Source: Asbonarchaeum sp964517675 (GTDB lineage: Archaea > Nanohalarchaeota > Nanosalinia > Nanosalinales > Nanoanaerosalinaceae). From it: a DNA stretch of 64,000 nucleotides. Of the stretch, positions 27,271 through 35,556 are shown piece by piece. Positions within the stretch are counted from its first letter, which is position 1, and each line of letters begins with the position of its first letter. The notes under the pieces were generated by a model, which worked only from the letters and a program-made list of their open reading frames with translations, was not told the origin of the DNA and ran no database searches. The stretch lies in contig CAZFEL010000003.1 in NCBI GenBank assembly GCA_964517675.1, forward strand, positions 119,943-183,942. Reading direction: 5' to 3'. The translations under genes and the position numbers were made by a program.

Positions 27271-27280
27271 TTTTTATAAA
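27271..27280 (-). promoter_or_regulatory. TATA box for dCMP deaminase
   Basis: Minus-strand TTTATAAAAA about 32 bp before the ATG at 27239. It overlaps the last bases of the membrane-protein gene upstream. Confidence 0.55.
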
Positions 27281-27285
27281 TGGTG

Positions 27286-27561
27286 TTAGACACCGAGGGT
27301 CTCGGCGGTCCTGTGGAGCTCGCGTACCCCAATCACCAGCAGGACGATGAATGCCGCCTCGATGACTGCCCGCACCCAGACGGACGTGAGCAGGTTGAAA
27401 GCGAGCATGATCTCCTGGAGAGTGAAAAGGGCCAGCCCCCCGATGAAGTACCTGACGGCCCGCTTCCAGATGGCAAGGGTGAAGCTCCTGTATGTCACGA
27501 TCGCCATCCCAAGGGCGAGGATGCACAGGGCCACCACGATGATATTGGGCGCTACCATCAT
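27286..27561 (-). CDS. Small three-helix membrane protein, tandem paralogue B
   Basis: A 91-residue protein with three hydrophobic segments (about residues 5-22, 36-55, 63-80). The C-terminal RELHRTAETLGV corresponds to YQLKQTAERVGA of the gene just upstream, and the order of helices is the same, so the two are tandem duplicates. They overlap by four bases. No known family is recognised. Confidence 0.6.
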   Translation of the reverse strand: MMVAPNIIVVALCILALGMAIVTYRSFTLAIWKRAVRYFIGGLALFTLQEIMLAFNLLTSVWVRAVIEAAFIVLLVIGVRELHRTAETLGV

Positions 27562-27848
27562 GCACCCACCCGCTCTGCGGTCTGTTTCAGCTGGTAGATC
27601 CCCAGTGCCGTTATCAGGGCGAATGCGATCTTCATCTCGATCCCCAGGATAAGGTATGCGCCCTCCAGGAACGGCGAGAGGAGTTTGAACACCATATAGA
27701 TGAACATGGCCGCGAGGAAAAACGACGACGACATCTTCCAGTGACGGAGCCTGAACCGGCGGATCGTGAAGTAACTGGCGACCACGCCAGCGAAACTGAT
27801 CAGGGCCACGATCGTCGACGGGCGTATGAGATACTGACCGAGGGCCAT
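27558..27848 (-). CDS. Small three-helix membrane protein, tandem paralogue A
   Basis: A 96-residue membrane protein from ATG 27848 (ALGQYLIRPS) with three hydrophobic stretches and a basic loop (RRFRLRHWK). It is similar in layout and C-terminal motif to the downstream gene. The two may form a heteromeric membrane complex. A TTTAAG-like promoter element on the minus strand lies at about 27868-27876. Confidence 0.6.
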   Translation of the reverse strand: MALGQYLIRPSTIVALISFAGVVASYFTIRRFRLRHWKMSSSFFLAAMFIYMVFKLLSPFLEGAYLILGIEMKIAFALITALGIYQLKQTAERVGA

Positions 27849-27941
27849 ACCTACAGTGGGGACAGCAGGACTTAAACAGATTGTGGGCCGGGCACAGGCC
27901 GCCATGTTTACATTCGTTATATTATATCCGGCTTTACCCCA

Positions 27942-27949
27942 GTATTTTA
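27942..27949 (+). promoter_or_regulatory. TATA box for alanine dehydrogenase
   Basis: TATTTTAA ends 25 bp before the ATG at 27975. Confidence 0.6.
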
Positions 27950-27974
27950 AGATTATCTGCGGGAAGAGCCGAAC

Positions 27975-29105
27975 ATGCGCATCGGCGTACCTGATGAGAT
28001 CAAAGACGGTGAGACCCGTGTCGGCCTGACACCGGATGGTGTCGAGACCCTGGTCGAGGACGGCCACGACGTCCTGATCGAGGAAGGGGCCGGCGAGGAC
28101 GCTGGCTTCGATGATGAACTGTACGAGGATGCAGGCGCCGACATCGTCGATACCGAGGAGGTATGGGACGTCGATCTCGGCGTGAAGATCAAAGAACCGC
28201 TTCCGGATGAGTACGAGTATCTCGAGGAGGACACGACCGTTTTCACATACTTCCACCTTGCAGCGGACGAGGAACTGACCGAAGAGGTCCTCGACAGCGG
28301 GATGACAGCTATCGCCTACGAGACCGTCGAGGAAGACGGCGAGCTGCCACTACTTGAACCAATGAGCCAGGTCGCCGGACGGATGGCACCGATCATGGGA
28401 GCACACTACCAGGCCCAGCCCTACGGGGGTGGCGGTGTGCTGCCACCGGGGATCGAGGACGTCGAGCCGGCCGATGTGACCGTGATCGGGGGCGGGACCG
28501 TCGGGGCCAACGCCACCGAGGTCGCTGCCGGCATGGGTGCGGACGTGACCGTGCTGGACATCGATGAGGACAGGCTCGAGGAACTGGACAAGTCCATGCC
28601 GGACAACGTGGAGACGAAGCGATCGACACCGGAGACCATCGAGGAGGAGCTGGACGATACCGATATCCTCATCGGGGCGGTGCTGGTTTCCGGCGCGGAG
28701 GCACCGACCGTCGTGACGGAGGACCAGGTCTATGACATGCAGGACGGGTCAGTGATCGTCGACGTGGCGATCGACCAGGGTGGCTGCATCGAGACGACCG
28801 ATGAGGCGACTAGCCACAAGGAACCGATCGACCAGGCCCACCAGGAGGAGTACGGGGTGGCGCTGTATGCGGTCGATAACATGCCGGCAGCCTATGCGAA
28901 GACAGCAACCGAGGGTATCACCTCAGTGACGATGCCGTACATCCGAGAGATTGCCGAGAACGGATGGACGGATGCGATGGCTGAGGATAAAGCTCTCCTG
29001 AAGGGGCTGAACGCTGTCGATGGAGAGCTGACCTATGAGGACGTGGCGGAGACGTTCGGCATGCAGTACACCGAACCCGGAGAGCTGTACGACGAGCTGG
29101 TATGA
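27975..29105 (+). CDS. ald: Alanine dehydrogenase
   Basis: Interconverts L-alanine and pyruvate plus ammonia with NAD. Family landmarks: MRIGVPDEIKDGETRVGLTP at the start, FTYFHLA, PMSQVAGRMA (about residues 129-138), the nucleotide-binding GGGTVGANA (about 171-179) and VDVAIDQGGCIET (about 262-274). The 376-residue length is as expected. It is followed almost directly by a phosphoesterase gene. Confidence 0.94.
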   Translation: MRIGVPDEIKDGETRVGLTPDGVETLVEDGHDVLIEEGAGEDAGFDDELYEDAGADIVDTEEVWDVDLGVKIKEPLPDEYEYLEEDTTVFTYFHLAADEELTEEVLDSGMTAIAYETVEEDGELPLLEPMSQVAGRMAPIMGAHYQAQPYGGGGVLPPGIEDVEPADVTVIGGGTVGANATEVAAGMGADVTVLDIDEDRLEELDKSMPDNVETKRSTPETIEEELDDTDILIGAVLVSGAEAPTVVTEDQVYDMQDGSVIVDVAIDQGGCIETTDEATSHKEPIDQAHQEEYGVALYAVDNMPAAYAKTATEGITSVTMPYIREIAENGWTDAMAEDKALLKGLNAVDGELTYEDVAETFGMQYTEPGELYDELV

Positions 29106-29106
29106 A

Positions 29107-29931
29107 ATGATCGTCTCGATCTCTGACACCCATCTTGGCTACGATGAGGCCGACAGGACAGCGTTCACGGGGTTCCTCGACTATCTGCAGGACGACCTGG
29201 AGCCCGACCATCTGGTACTGAACGGGGATATCGAGGATCTCTGGCGTCGGGATATCCGGACGGTGACCAGGGACGACTACGATGTCTTCTCGCAGCTAGA
29301 AGAGCTTGAGGAGGCGGGGACGGACGTGCATTACGTGCTCGGCAACCATGACTGGTACGCCCGGCATGATACGGAGGCTGGCACGGAGACGTACTACACG
29401 ACGGATTATGTGGAGGAGCTGGAGATCGAGGAGGGGGATGGGACGTACACCTTCCTCCATGGACACCAGTTCGATCCGGTACAGCAGGAGCCGTACTTCG
29501 ATCTGCTGGCTCGCGTGACGGACGATGCGCTGGGTGAGGGCTTTGACCGGACCTGGGAGGTCTACAATCAGGTCGATGACCTTGGGGAGGCGGTACGGAC
29601 GACGATCAGGATAGCGTACGACCGTCTGACAGGGGGGAATAGGAGGGAGGAGCTGCAGGAGGAGCTGACCGCGATGGACCGGTGTCAGGTCTCGTGTGAT
29701 CTGGATGCGGAGATGGAGGAGGCTGTGTCGTATCGTAAGTCGAAGGAGACAGATGGTCTGGTCTTCGGTCATACGCATGTCGCGGCCGCTACCGAGGAGC
29801 TGGATGTTGTCAACAGCGGTGCCTGGCTGGACGGAGAGTACACCTACGTTGTCATCGAGGACGAACCCCGGTTGATGGTCTGGAACGACGGGCGACCGGA
29901 CGACGTCACGGAACGATTCGTGCAGGGATAG
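29107..29931 (+). CDS. Calcineurin-like phosphoesterase
   Basis: Metal motifs: SISDTHLGYDE (about residues 4-14), LNGDIEDLW (about 39-47), LGNHDWY (about 77-83), HGHQFD and FGHTHVA. The D-x-HLG start and the helical middle resemble UDP-2,3-diacylglucosamine hydrolase-like enzymes, although lipid A is absent in archaea, so the natural substrate is unknown. Start at ATG 29107, one base after the ald stop codon, gives 274 residues. Confidence 0.85.
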   Translation: MIVSISDTHLGYDEADRTAFTGFLDYLQDDLEPDHLVLNGDIEDLWRRDIRTVTRDDYDVFSQLEELEEAGTDVHYVLGNHDWYARHDTEAGTETYYTTDYVEELEIEEGDGTYTFLHGHQFDPVQQEPYFDLLARVTDDALGEGFDRTWEVYNQVDDLGEAVRTTIRIAYDRLTGGNRREELQEELTAMDRCQVSCDLDAEMEEAVSYRKSKETDGLVFGHTHVAAATEELDVVNSGAWLDGEYTYVVIEDEPRLMVWNDGRPDDVTERFVQG

Positions 29932-29937
29932 GCCTGT

Positions 29938-30375
29938 TCAGTGACCTTCCCTGTCCAGTGTGTCGTTACAGAGCGTGTCTGCCTGGTCGATGAATCTGTT
30001 CTCACGGGGGAGATGGCTGAATGTGACATCGATCCTGTCGAGTCTGTCCTGTACTGTCCGGTAGAGTTGCTGGAGCTGCCGGTCTTTGACCTGCCAGTCC
30101 CCGTTGAGCTGGTTGATCATCAGCTGGCTGTCGGAGTGGAGGTCGATCCTGTCCAGTCCGGCTTCGATGGCGATATCGAGTGCGTTGATGACCGCGGTGT
30201 ACTCTGCCTGGTTGTTGGTCGCGGTCCCGAGGAACCCGGTGTCGGTGTGGAGGATTTCCTCGCCGTCGGTGAACACGATACCGTAGGACGCAGGGCCCGG
30301 GTTGCCGCGGGAGGCCCCGTCCGTGTAGACCTCGAGGCGATCGTGGCCCTCGAGTGCCATGGTGTCCTGTGTCAT
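29938..30375 (-). CDS. rnhA: Ribonuclease HI
   Basis: Cleaves RNA in RNA-DNA hybrids. The catalytic carboxylates are visible: D19 in YTDGASRGNPGPA, E58 in NNQAEYTA, D82 in SDSQL, and the distal Asp in FIDQADTL. At 145 residues it is the compact form without the basic protrusion. Met6 is an alternative start. It converges on the phosphoesterase. Confidence 0.93.
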   Translation of the reverse strand: MTQDTMALEGHDRLEVYTDGASRGNPGPASYGIVFTDGEEILHTDTGFLGTATNNQAEYTAVINALDIAIEAGLDRIDLHSDSQLMINQLNGDWQVKDRQLQQLYRTVQDRLDRIDVTFSHLPRENRFIDQADTLCNDTLDREGH

Positions 30376-30468
30376 ATCTCTGGGTGATGTGGGACCTGTA
30401 CGGTTAAATTGGCTCCGGGCGGCGGGGGAAACTGTTTAATACGTGGGCCGGGATTGGTTGGGTGCGAC

Positions 30469-30723
30469 GGGGACATGGGGTAACCCGGCATCCTGATCGC
30501 CTCCAGCGTATGCCAGAGCGCTTCGACCTGACGGTCACCTGCGGTCCACCCTCACTATGTTCGGGTCCGCATGCGTTCTGCGACTGGAGAACTGAGGTGC
30601 GGTCTTCCTCCGCCAGGAGATGACCGCTGGAGAAGACGCCCCGCGTCTTCGAACCGATGATCTGATCCACGCCGTACCCCACGGAGAGAGCGATCGATCC
30701 CGGTTCAAATCCGGGTGTCCCCA
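30469..30723 (+). tRNA. tRNA-Trp (CCA) with a 182-nt intron
   Basis: Acceptor GGGGACA (30469-30475) pairs with TGTCCCC (30716-30722), discriminator A at 30723 and no encoded CCA. The anticodon stem ATCGC (30496-30500) pairs with GCGAT (30690-30694), anticodon CCA at 30503-30505, and the T-arm TCCCGG/CCGGG encloses TTCAAAT. An intron (30507-30688) sits after position 37, the canonical archaeal place. The exons resemble haloarchaeal tRNA-Trp, whose long intron is known to contain a box C/D methylation guide. A partial copy of the 3' end follows at 30777. Confidence 0.88.
30507..30688 (+). ncRNA. tRNA-Trp intron, possible box C/D guide RNA
   Basis: The intron contains several CTGA boxes and two GATGA boxes (within GGAGATGACC and CCGATGATC), plus a GAAGACG/CGTCTTC hairpin. 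By analogy with the haloarchaeal tRNA-Trp intron it may guide 2'-O-methylation of its own pre-tRNA. I could not align guide and target with certainty. Confidence 0.4.
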
Positions 30724-30776
30724 TATCAGCGATATGATCGACCCGTGATTTGAACCTCAAATACGTAACAGCGTGC

Positions 30777-30804
30777 GACCGGTTCAACCCCGGGTGTCCC
30801 CATT
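30777..30804 (+). repeat. Partial copy of the tRNA-Trp 3' end
   Basis: CCGGTTCAA, two different bases, then CCGGGTGTCCCCAT, repeating the T-loop to discriminator end of tRNA-Trp. No matching 5' half exists nearby. Such 3'-tRNA copies are typical remains of integrase attachment sites. The stretch from here to 31074 holds no convincing gene, only AT-rich promoter-like elements (GTTTTATA near 30933-30940 and GTTTATGTA near 31029-31037). Confidence 0.6.
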
Positions 30805-31028
30805 CGACCAGCAGTCGAGAGGGAGGAAAACAAACACAGTGGAACGAAATTCTACAGGTACGTGATGAAACATCGGAACCAGTCCCGTCAGCAGGGCCAC
30901 CCTGTTCACAGCCCACACCACCTACTGCACCTGTTTTATACAGTCGGTAGCAAGGAACCCTGATTGAACTTTCCTCTGAATCTATATGAGGACGTGCCTT
31001 GTACGAACTCCAGACCATCGACCCGTAG

Positions 31029-31037
31029 CGTTTATGT
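31029..31037 (+). promoter_or_regulatory. Promoter candidate for the surface-modification operon
   Basis: GTTTATGTA is about 38 bp before the ATG at 31075. Another possible box, GTTTTATA, is at about 30933-30940. Confidence 0.35.
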
Positions 31038-31074
31038 ACCGGGTTGGTAAACTACAGTATCGTGGTATACTGTT

Positions 31075-33822
31075 ATGCGAAGTGCTCGACTGGTGTTGCT
31101 TGTCACTGTCGTTCTCGTGCTTTCGTCACTCGCGGCTGCGACACATCCGGTCAATGTCACCCGTTTGAACTCGCCGTTTGTCTCGGAGGACTTCGTACAG
31201 TCGGCACAGAACGTCCCAGAGACCGACCTTAACCGGCTGAACGATGTATATTACAGGGTCATGACGCTGCGTACCATCGATCCGTCCCTGTCCATGCTCA
31301 ACGACACAGAGAAGCAAGAGATTATCAACCACACAAAGGCAATGCAGGCCAGTGTCGGCGGGTTTGGCGACTGGAGCAATGATCGAGCAAAGGCAGGATC
31401 GACCCGGAGGGCGCTGGAAGTACTGGATGCACTAGGCGCCGAACCTGACAACCGGACGAAGCTGCTGTCCTGGATGCGCCGGTTGCAGGTGAAGAACCTA
31501 ACGTACGGGAGCCACGGCTTCCGATCCTACCTGCAGGACTCGGACGCCGACATCTCAGCGACGTACAACATCATCCGCTCTTTCCAGCTCCTGGGTGAAC
31601 CGGTGCCGAACAGGCAAGCGGTCATCACATACGCGAAACAGCACCAGAACCCGGATGGTGGATTCGGCCTCCAGACGGTGCGGAACGCCGATGTCTTCTG
31701 GCCATCCACAGCCGTCCATACATACCGTGGTATCAGGACACTAGACATCCTCGGGGCCGAGCCAGACTTTCGAGACAAGGCAGTAGACTTCCTCACCTCA
31801 CTACAGCAGAGTAACGGTGGTTTCGCCAACACACCGTCCGGCTCCCGGGGCAAGACCGCCTACACCTATGACGTGGTGCTTGCCCTCCAGGCGCTCGGTG
31901 AACCTGTACCACGAACGGATGCGGTCAGCAGTTTCCTGCAGAACAACCAGCGGGTCAACGGCGGTTACACGGAGAGTACCGTGGACAACAAGGAGGCGAT
32001 GCACTCCACGTTCTGGGCCGTCGAGACCCTGAAAACACTCGGTACAGACGTCTCCGCTGATAAGGCCCAAGACTTTGTGCAGGCGAGTGACCGACTGGAG
32101 AACGATGGTGGCTTCGGCAATGTACCGGGTATGGGCTCCGGCATCAGGTTCACGTTCGACGCGGTCTTCGTGCTCAATTTGATCGGCGAGGAACCGTTGA
32201 ACCGTACCGCCGCTATCACATTCCTCCGTAGCCATCGGAAAGACGATGGCGGGTTCGGTCCTGAAAGCCTGAGCCATTCAACGACGGAGGACACCTACCG
32301 TGCAACGTATGCTTTACAGTTACTGGATGCAAGTATCAAGAACAAATCCGAGGCGATCGCCTTTCTCCGTTCAGCCCAGAACAGCGACGGCGGGTTTGGC
32401 TGGGCGCCGGGGTCCACTTCCCGTGGCTCATATACGTTCCGAGGCATCAAGGCACTGCATCTGCTCGGGGCCAAACCGGAAGATACCAACGGAGCGATCG
32501 AGTACCTCCGGTCCCTCCAGAACACCGATGGCGGCTTCGGGAACTTTGAAGCCGACGACTCCGACATCACCGCGACCTACCGGGCAGTTGATGCACTCGA
32601 TCTTCTTGAGGCGCGTCCCGAAGACGTACAGGCCGCAGTCGATTTTGTGAAGAAGTCACAGAATTCCGATGGTGGTTTCAAACGGAGTCCATCGGATGTG
32701 ACCGCACCGGGCAACTTTTCCAAATCTATCTACACCTACAGCGCTGTCCGCATACTCAGCACGCTTGATGCGCTGCCACATAATCGGTCCGCTATCTATT
32801 CCTTCCTCGACGAACTGCGGAACCCGGATCTTGGTTACGCACAGCAGCCGTTTTTCACCTCCAAGGTTGCATCAACCTTCACCTCGCTGTATTCCTACTT
32901 CACTCTCTTCCCCGACGCTTTCAACCTGGCTCCGCAGCTCAACGTCTATCGATCGCCCTCAGGTGGCAACACCACGACAGAATTCACCTTCCGCATCAAT
33001 TACACAGACCGGGAGGACCAGCTACCGGAACGTATCCACCTCGTCTTGAACGGTGAGCGGGTGCCGTTACAGCCGGTCAATGCGGCAGACCAGGACGCAA
33101 CGGACGGGAAATGGTACCAGTATCGGTCCTCCCTCCCAGCAGGGCAGAACCGCTATTTTGTTGTGGCAGACGATGGACTCAAGGAGACGCGGCGCGGCCC
33201 GTTCACGATCGTTGTCAACTATACCGGCAATGCACCGCAGGTCAATATCTCGGTTGTGCCGCGGCGTGGTAATAAGAACACGAACTTCACGTTCAAGGCA
33301 GTCTACAGCGACAGGGACGGTGATCCCCCCGCCTACGTCAAGCTCAAGATCGATGACGTCTGGCATGATATGCAGGAAACGGATGAATCGAGTACCTACC
33401 GGAACGGCGTCGCCTACACCTACGCGAGCCGGTTGACTGCCGGCGACCACCGGTTCCGTGTCAAGGCCTCTGACGGCGAAAACACGGTACTGACGCTGGA
33501 GCAAAAACAGCCGACGGTGCTGGACAAGCGCATTATTCGCCCGGGTCAAGATACCTTCCAGCGGATGAGATCGCTGTTACAGCAAGAAAAACAGCTGACA
33601 GTGGACAGAAACGACGTGTCACTGACTGTCTATGAGGGCAGGTACGTATGGGAGGTACCACGTGATGATGGATCTATCTATGTCTCGAAAGATGGAGCAC
33701 GGATCTTGGATAGAACGGGACAGGGCATCGTGACAATGCTGCTGTCAGACCAGGTCTACATGGCCGCGATTGGTATCGTTACCGTGCTTTTTGTTGCGCT
33801 GATCCTGCTCCGGAGGCGATAA
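31075..33822 (+). CDS. Secreted, membrane-anchored alpha/alpha-toroid repeat protein
   Basis: A 915-residue protein with an N-terminal signal peptide (about 1-22) and a C-terminal membrane helix plus RRR anchor (about 895-915), so the bulk faces outside. Residues about 85-610 hold eleven repeats centred on QNxDGGFG, the prenyltransferase/squalene-cyclase type alpha-hairpin repeat, each preceded by a helix like TYRAVxALxLLGAxP. I see neither the DxDD of cyclases nor the zinc ligands of prenyltransferases, so it is probably a binding or scaffold toroid. Two Ig-like beta domains (about 635-820, with TDRED and SDRDGDPP) follow. Many NxS/T sequons suggest glycosylation. First gene of a three-gene operon. 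Confidence 0.8.
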   Translation: MRSARLVLLVTVVLVLSSLAAATHPVNVTRLNSPFVSEDFVQSAQNVPETDLNRLNDVYYRVMTLRTIDPSLSMLNDTEKQEIINHTKAMQASVGGFGDWSNDRAKAGSTRRALEVLDALGAEPDNRTKLLSWMRRLQVKNLTYGSHGFRSYLQDSDADISATYNIIRSFQLLGEPVPNRQAVITYAKQHQNPDGGFGLQTVRNADVFWPSTAVHTYRGIRTLDILGAEPDFRDKAVDFLTSLQQSNGGFANTPSGSRGKTAYTYDVVLALQALGEPVPRTDAVSSFLQNNQRVNGGYTESTVDNKEAMHSTFWAVETLKTLGTDVSADKAQDFVQASDRLENDGGFGNVPGMGSGIRFTFDAVFVLNLIGEEPLNRTAAITFLRSHRKDDGGFGPESLSHSTTEDTYRATYALQLLDASIKNKSEAIAFLRSAQNSDGGFGWAPGSTSRGSYTFRGIKALHLLGAKPEDTNGAIEYLRSLQNTDGGFGNFEADDSDITATYRAVDALDLLEARPEDVQAAVDFVKKSQNSDGGFKRSPSDVTAPGNFSKSIYTYSAVRILSTLDALPHNRSAIYSFLDELRNPDLGYAQQPFFTSKVASTFTSLYSYFTLFPDAFNLAPQLNVYRSPSGGNTTTEFTFRINYTDREDQLPERIHLVLNGERVPLQPVNAADQDATDGKWYQYRSSLPAGQNRYFVVADDGLKETRRGPFTIVVNYTGNAPQVNISVVPRRGNKNTNFTFKAVYSDRDGDPPAYVKLKIDDVWHDMQETDESSTYRNGVAYTYASRLTAGDHRFRVKASDGENTVLTLEQKQPTVLDKRIIRPGQDTFQRMRSLLQQEKQLTVDRNDVSLTVYEGRYVWEVPRDDGSIYVSKDGARILDRTGQGIVTMLLSDQVYMAAIGIVTVLFVALILLRRR

Positions 33823-33825
33823 CAC

Positions 33826-35556
33826 GTGGATGTGGATGATTACTACGTGCCAATCGGGTTCTTCCTCCTTCTTTTCATCGCTGCTCTTCTTATCCGCTTC
33901 ACAATGGATCAGTTCCAGCCTATACTAGTGCGTTCGCAGGTATTCTTTCAGCTGATTCTTGCTGGCACAATCATCGCCGTGATGCGGAATGAGGTCGGTA
34001 TCGATACATTCGGTGTGTTTGCCCCTGCTATCATCTCATTTGCCTGGATCCAGGCTGGTCCGGTCTGGGGCGTAGCACTCTTCCTCGACGTGTTTCTTAT
34101 TGCCCTTATCACGCGCCTTGTCCTCAACCCGTTCCGTCTTGGAGCTGCACACCGTGTCGCTATCCTGATTGCGACGGTAGGAATTTCCATCACGCTCATC
34201 GAAATGGTCGGGTCTGTCTTCCATCTGCCGCGGCTGGAGGCTGCTATTCTGTTCCCTGCCATCGTGACGTCATGGTATGCGGATGGGTTCGCAGATGAGG
34301 TGGAAGAGACCGGGTGGGTGAGTCCGTCGAAACAGCTCTTCTGGACGCTTGTCGTCATCACGATCGCGTACGTCGTGGTCAGCTTCCAGCCCTTGATCAG
34401 GTTCTTCATCCTCACGCCAGAGACCTGGGTGCTGCTCATTCTGTTCAACCTCTACGTCGGACTGTCTGTCCGTTTCCGCGTGGACGAGTATTTCCGGTTC
34501 TGGGATATCATCAAGCCCTCTGCACAGGCAGGCCGCTGGTCCACTCTCTACGCCATACTCCACAACCTGAAGGCACGGATTGTGAATCTGGTCGGAGGAT
34601 CGATGGAGTACTATGATCAGTGCAGCGTGCTGGGGATGAACGTCCGCAACCACGACTTCATCGCGAAATACAATCCGCGCTACCTGTATCCGGCACTGGA
34701 GAAAATTGAAGTGAAGCGGGCGCTCCACGGGCTCGACATCCCGACACCGGAGACATATTATGTGGTCGAGCAGCAGAAGCAGCTGGAGGAGGCAAAGAGA
34801 GTGATACAGGAGCGGGACGAGTTTGTGATCAAGCCCAATACCGGCTTTGGCGGTGAAGGCATCATCGTCGTCTACGGTCAGAAGGAGAATCTGTTCGACA
34901 CCTCGGAAGGAGAGATGGCGCTGGATGAACTAGAGGACCATCTCCGGCTGATTCTGGAAGGGCAGTATGCCTCGGACTTCGAGGACAGCGCTATCATCGA
35001 GGAACGGATCGTGACAGATGCGTTTTTCCGGGAGCTGTGCAGCGGTGGTGTGCCCGATGTGCGTGTGATCGTATTCAAAGGGTTCCCGATCATGGCGATG
35101 ACCCGACTGCCGACAGCGGAGTCCGGCGGTGAGGCGAACATGCACAAGGGCGCTGTCGGGGTAGGACTGACTATTGCAGCGGGTGAGGCGTTGCGTCCCT
35201 TCCTGAAACGTCGAGGACAGTTCATCACACAGCATCCTGATACTGGCAGACAGATCGATGATTTCACGGTACCTGGCTGGGAGGAGGTATTGAACATTGC
35301 GGTCAGGGCAGGGGCAGCATCCCGTCTCGGCTATGCAGGCGTGGATATTGTGTTTGATGAAGAGAAAGGGCCGATTGTCCTTGAGGTGAACAAACGGCCC
35401 GGTATGGGTATCCAGAACGCCAATATGGCAGGGCTGTTGGAACGGCTCCGGTTTGTGGAAGCACTCCCTGTCGAGTACGAGTTCAAGCCGCCTGACGAAA
35501 AGATCGAAATGGCCCAGCAGTGGGATGAGCAAGACTGGGAGGCGGATGATCTGTGA
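33826..35556 (+). CDS. Multi-pass membrane protein fused to a RimK-related ATP-grasp ligase
   Basis: The first about 225 residues form seven or eight membrane helices resembling the 7TM domain of bacterial inactive-transglutaminase proteins. From about 265 follows an ATP-grasp domain of the alpha-L-glutamate-ligase-like group: GMNVRNHDFIAKYNPRYLYP, the glycine loop IKPNTGFGGEGIIVV, a DVRVIVFKG block, and the metal-binding DIVFDEEKG and VLEVNKRPG. ATP and metal residues look intact, so a carboxylate-amine ligase adding an amino acid or peptide at the inner membrane face is likely. GTG start three bases after the toroid gene; its stop overlaps the next start. Confidence 0.82.
   Translation: MDVDDYYVPIGFFLLLFIAALLIRFTMDQFQPILVRSQVFFQLILAGTIIAVMRNEVGIDTFGVFAPAIISFAWIQAGPVWGVALFLDVFLIALITRLVLNPFRLGAAHRVAILIATVGISITLIEMVGSVFHLPRLEAAILFPAIVTSWYADGFADEVEETGWVSPSKQLFWTLVVITIAYVVVSFQPLIRFFILTPETWVLLILFNLYVGLSVRFRVDEYFRFWDIIKPSAQAGRWSTLYAILHNLKARIVNLVGGSMEYYDQCSVLGMNVRNHDFIAKYNPRYLYPALEKIEVKRALHGLDIPTPETYYVVEQQKQLEEAKRVIQERDEFVIKPNTGFGGEGIIVVYGQKENLFDTSEGEMALDELEDHLRLILEGQYASDFEDSAIIEERIVTDAFFRELCSGGVPDVRVIVFKGFPIMAMTRLPTAESGGEANMHKGAVGVGLTIAAGEALRPFLKRRGQFITQHPDTGRQIDDFTVPGWEEVLNIAVRAGAASRLGYAGVDIVFDEEKGPIVLEVNKRPGMGIQNANMAGLLERLRFVEALPVEYEFKPPDEKIEMAQQWDEQDWEADDL

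Noticed and set aside
30777..30804. A second complete tRNA-Trp
   Set aside because: Only the T-loop and 3' acceptor are present; no 5' half or anticodon stem is found upstream of it.
30404..31018. Minus-strand open frame across tRNA-Trp
   Set aside because: It covers the tRNA and its intron and has no family similarity or promoter.
31075..33822. Functional squalene-hopene cyclase or prenyltransferase
   Set aside because: DxDD and zinc ligands are not seen, and the protein is secreted with Ig-like domains and an anchor.
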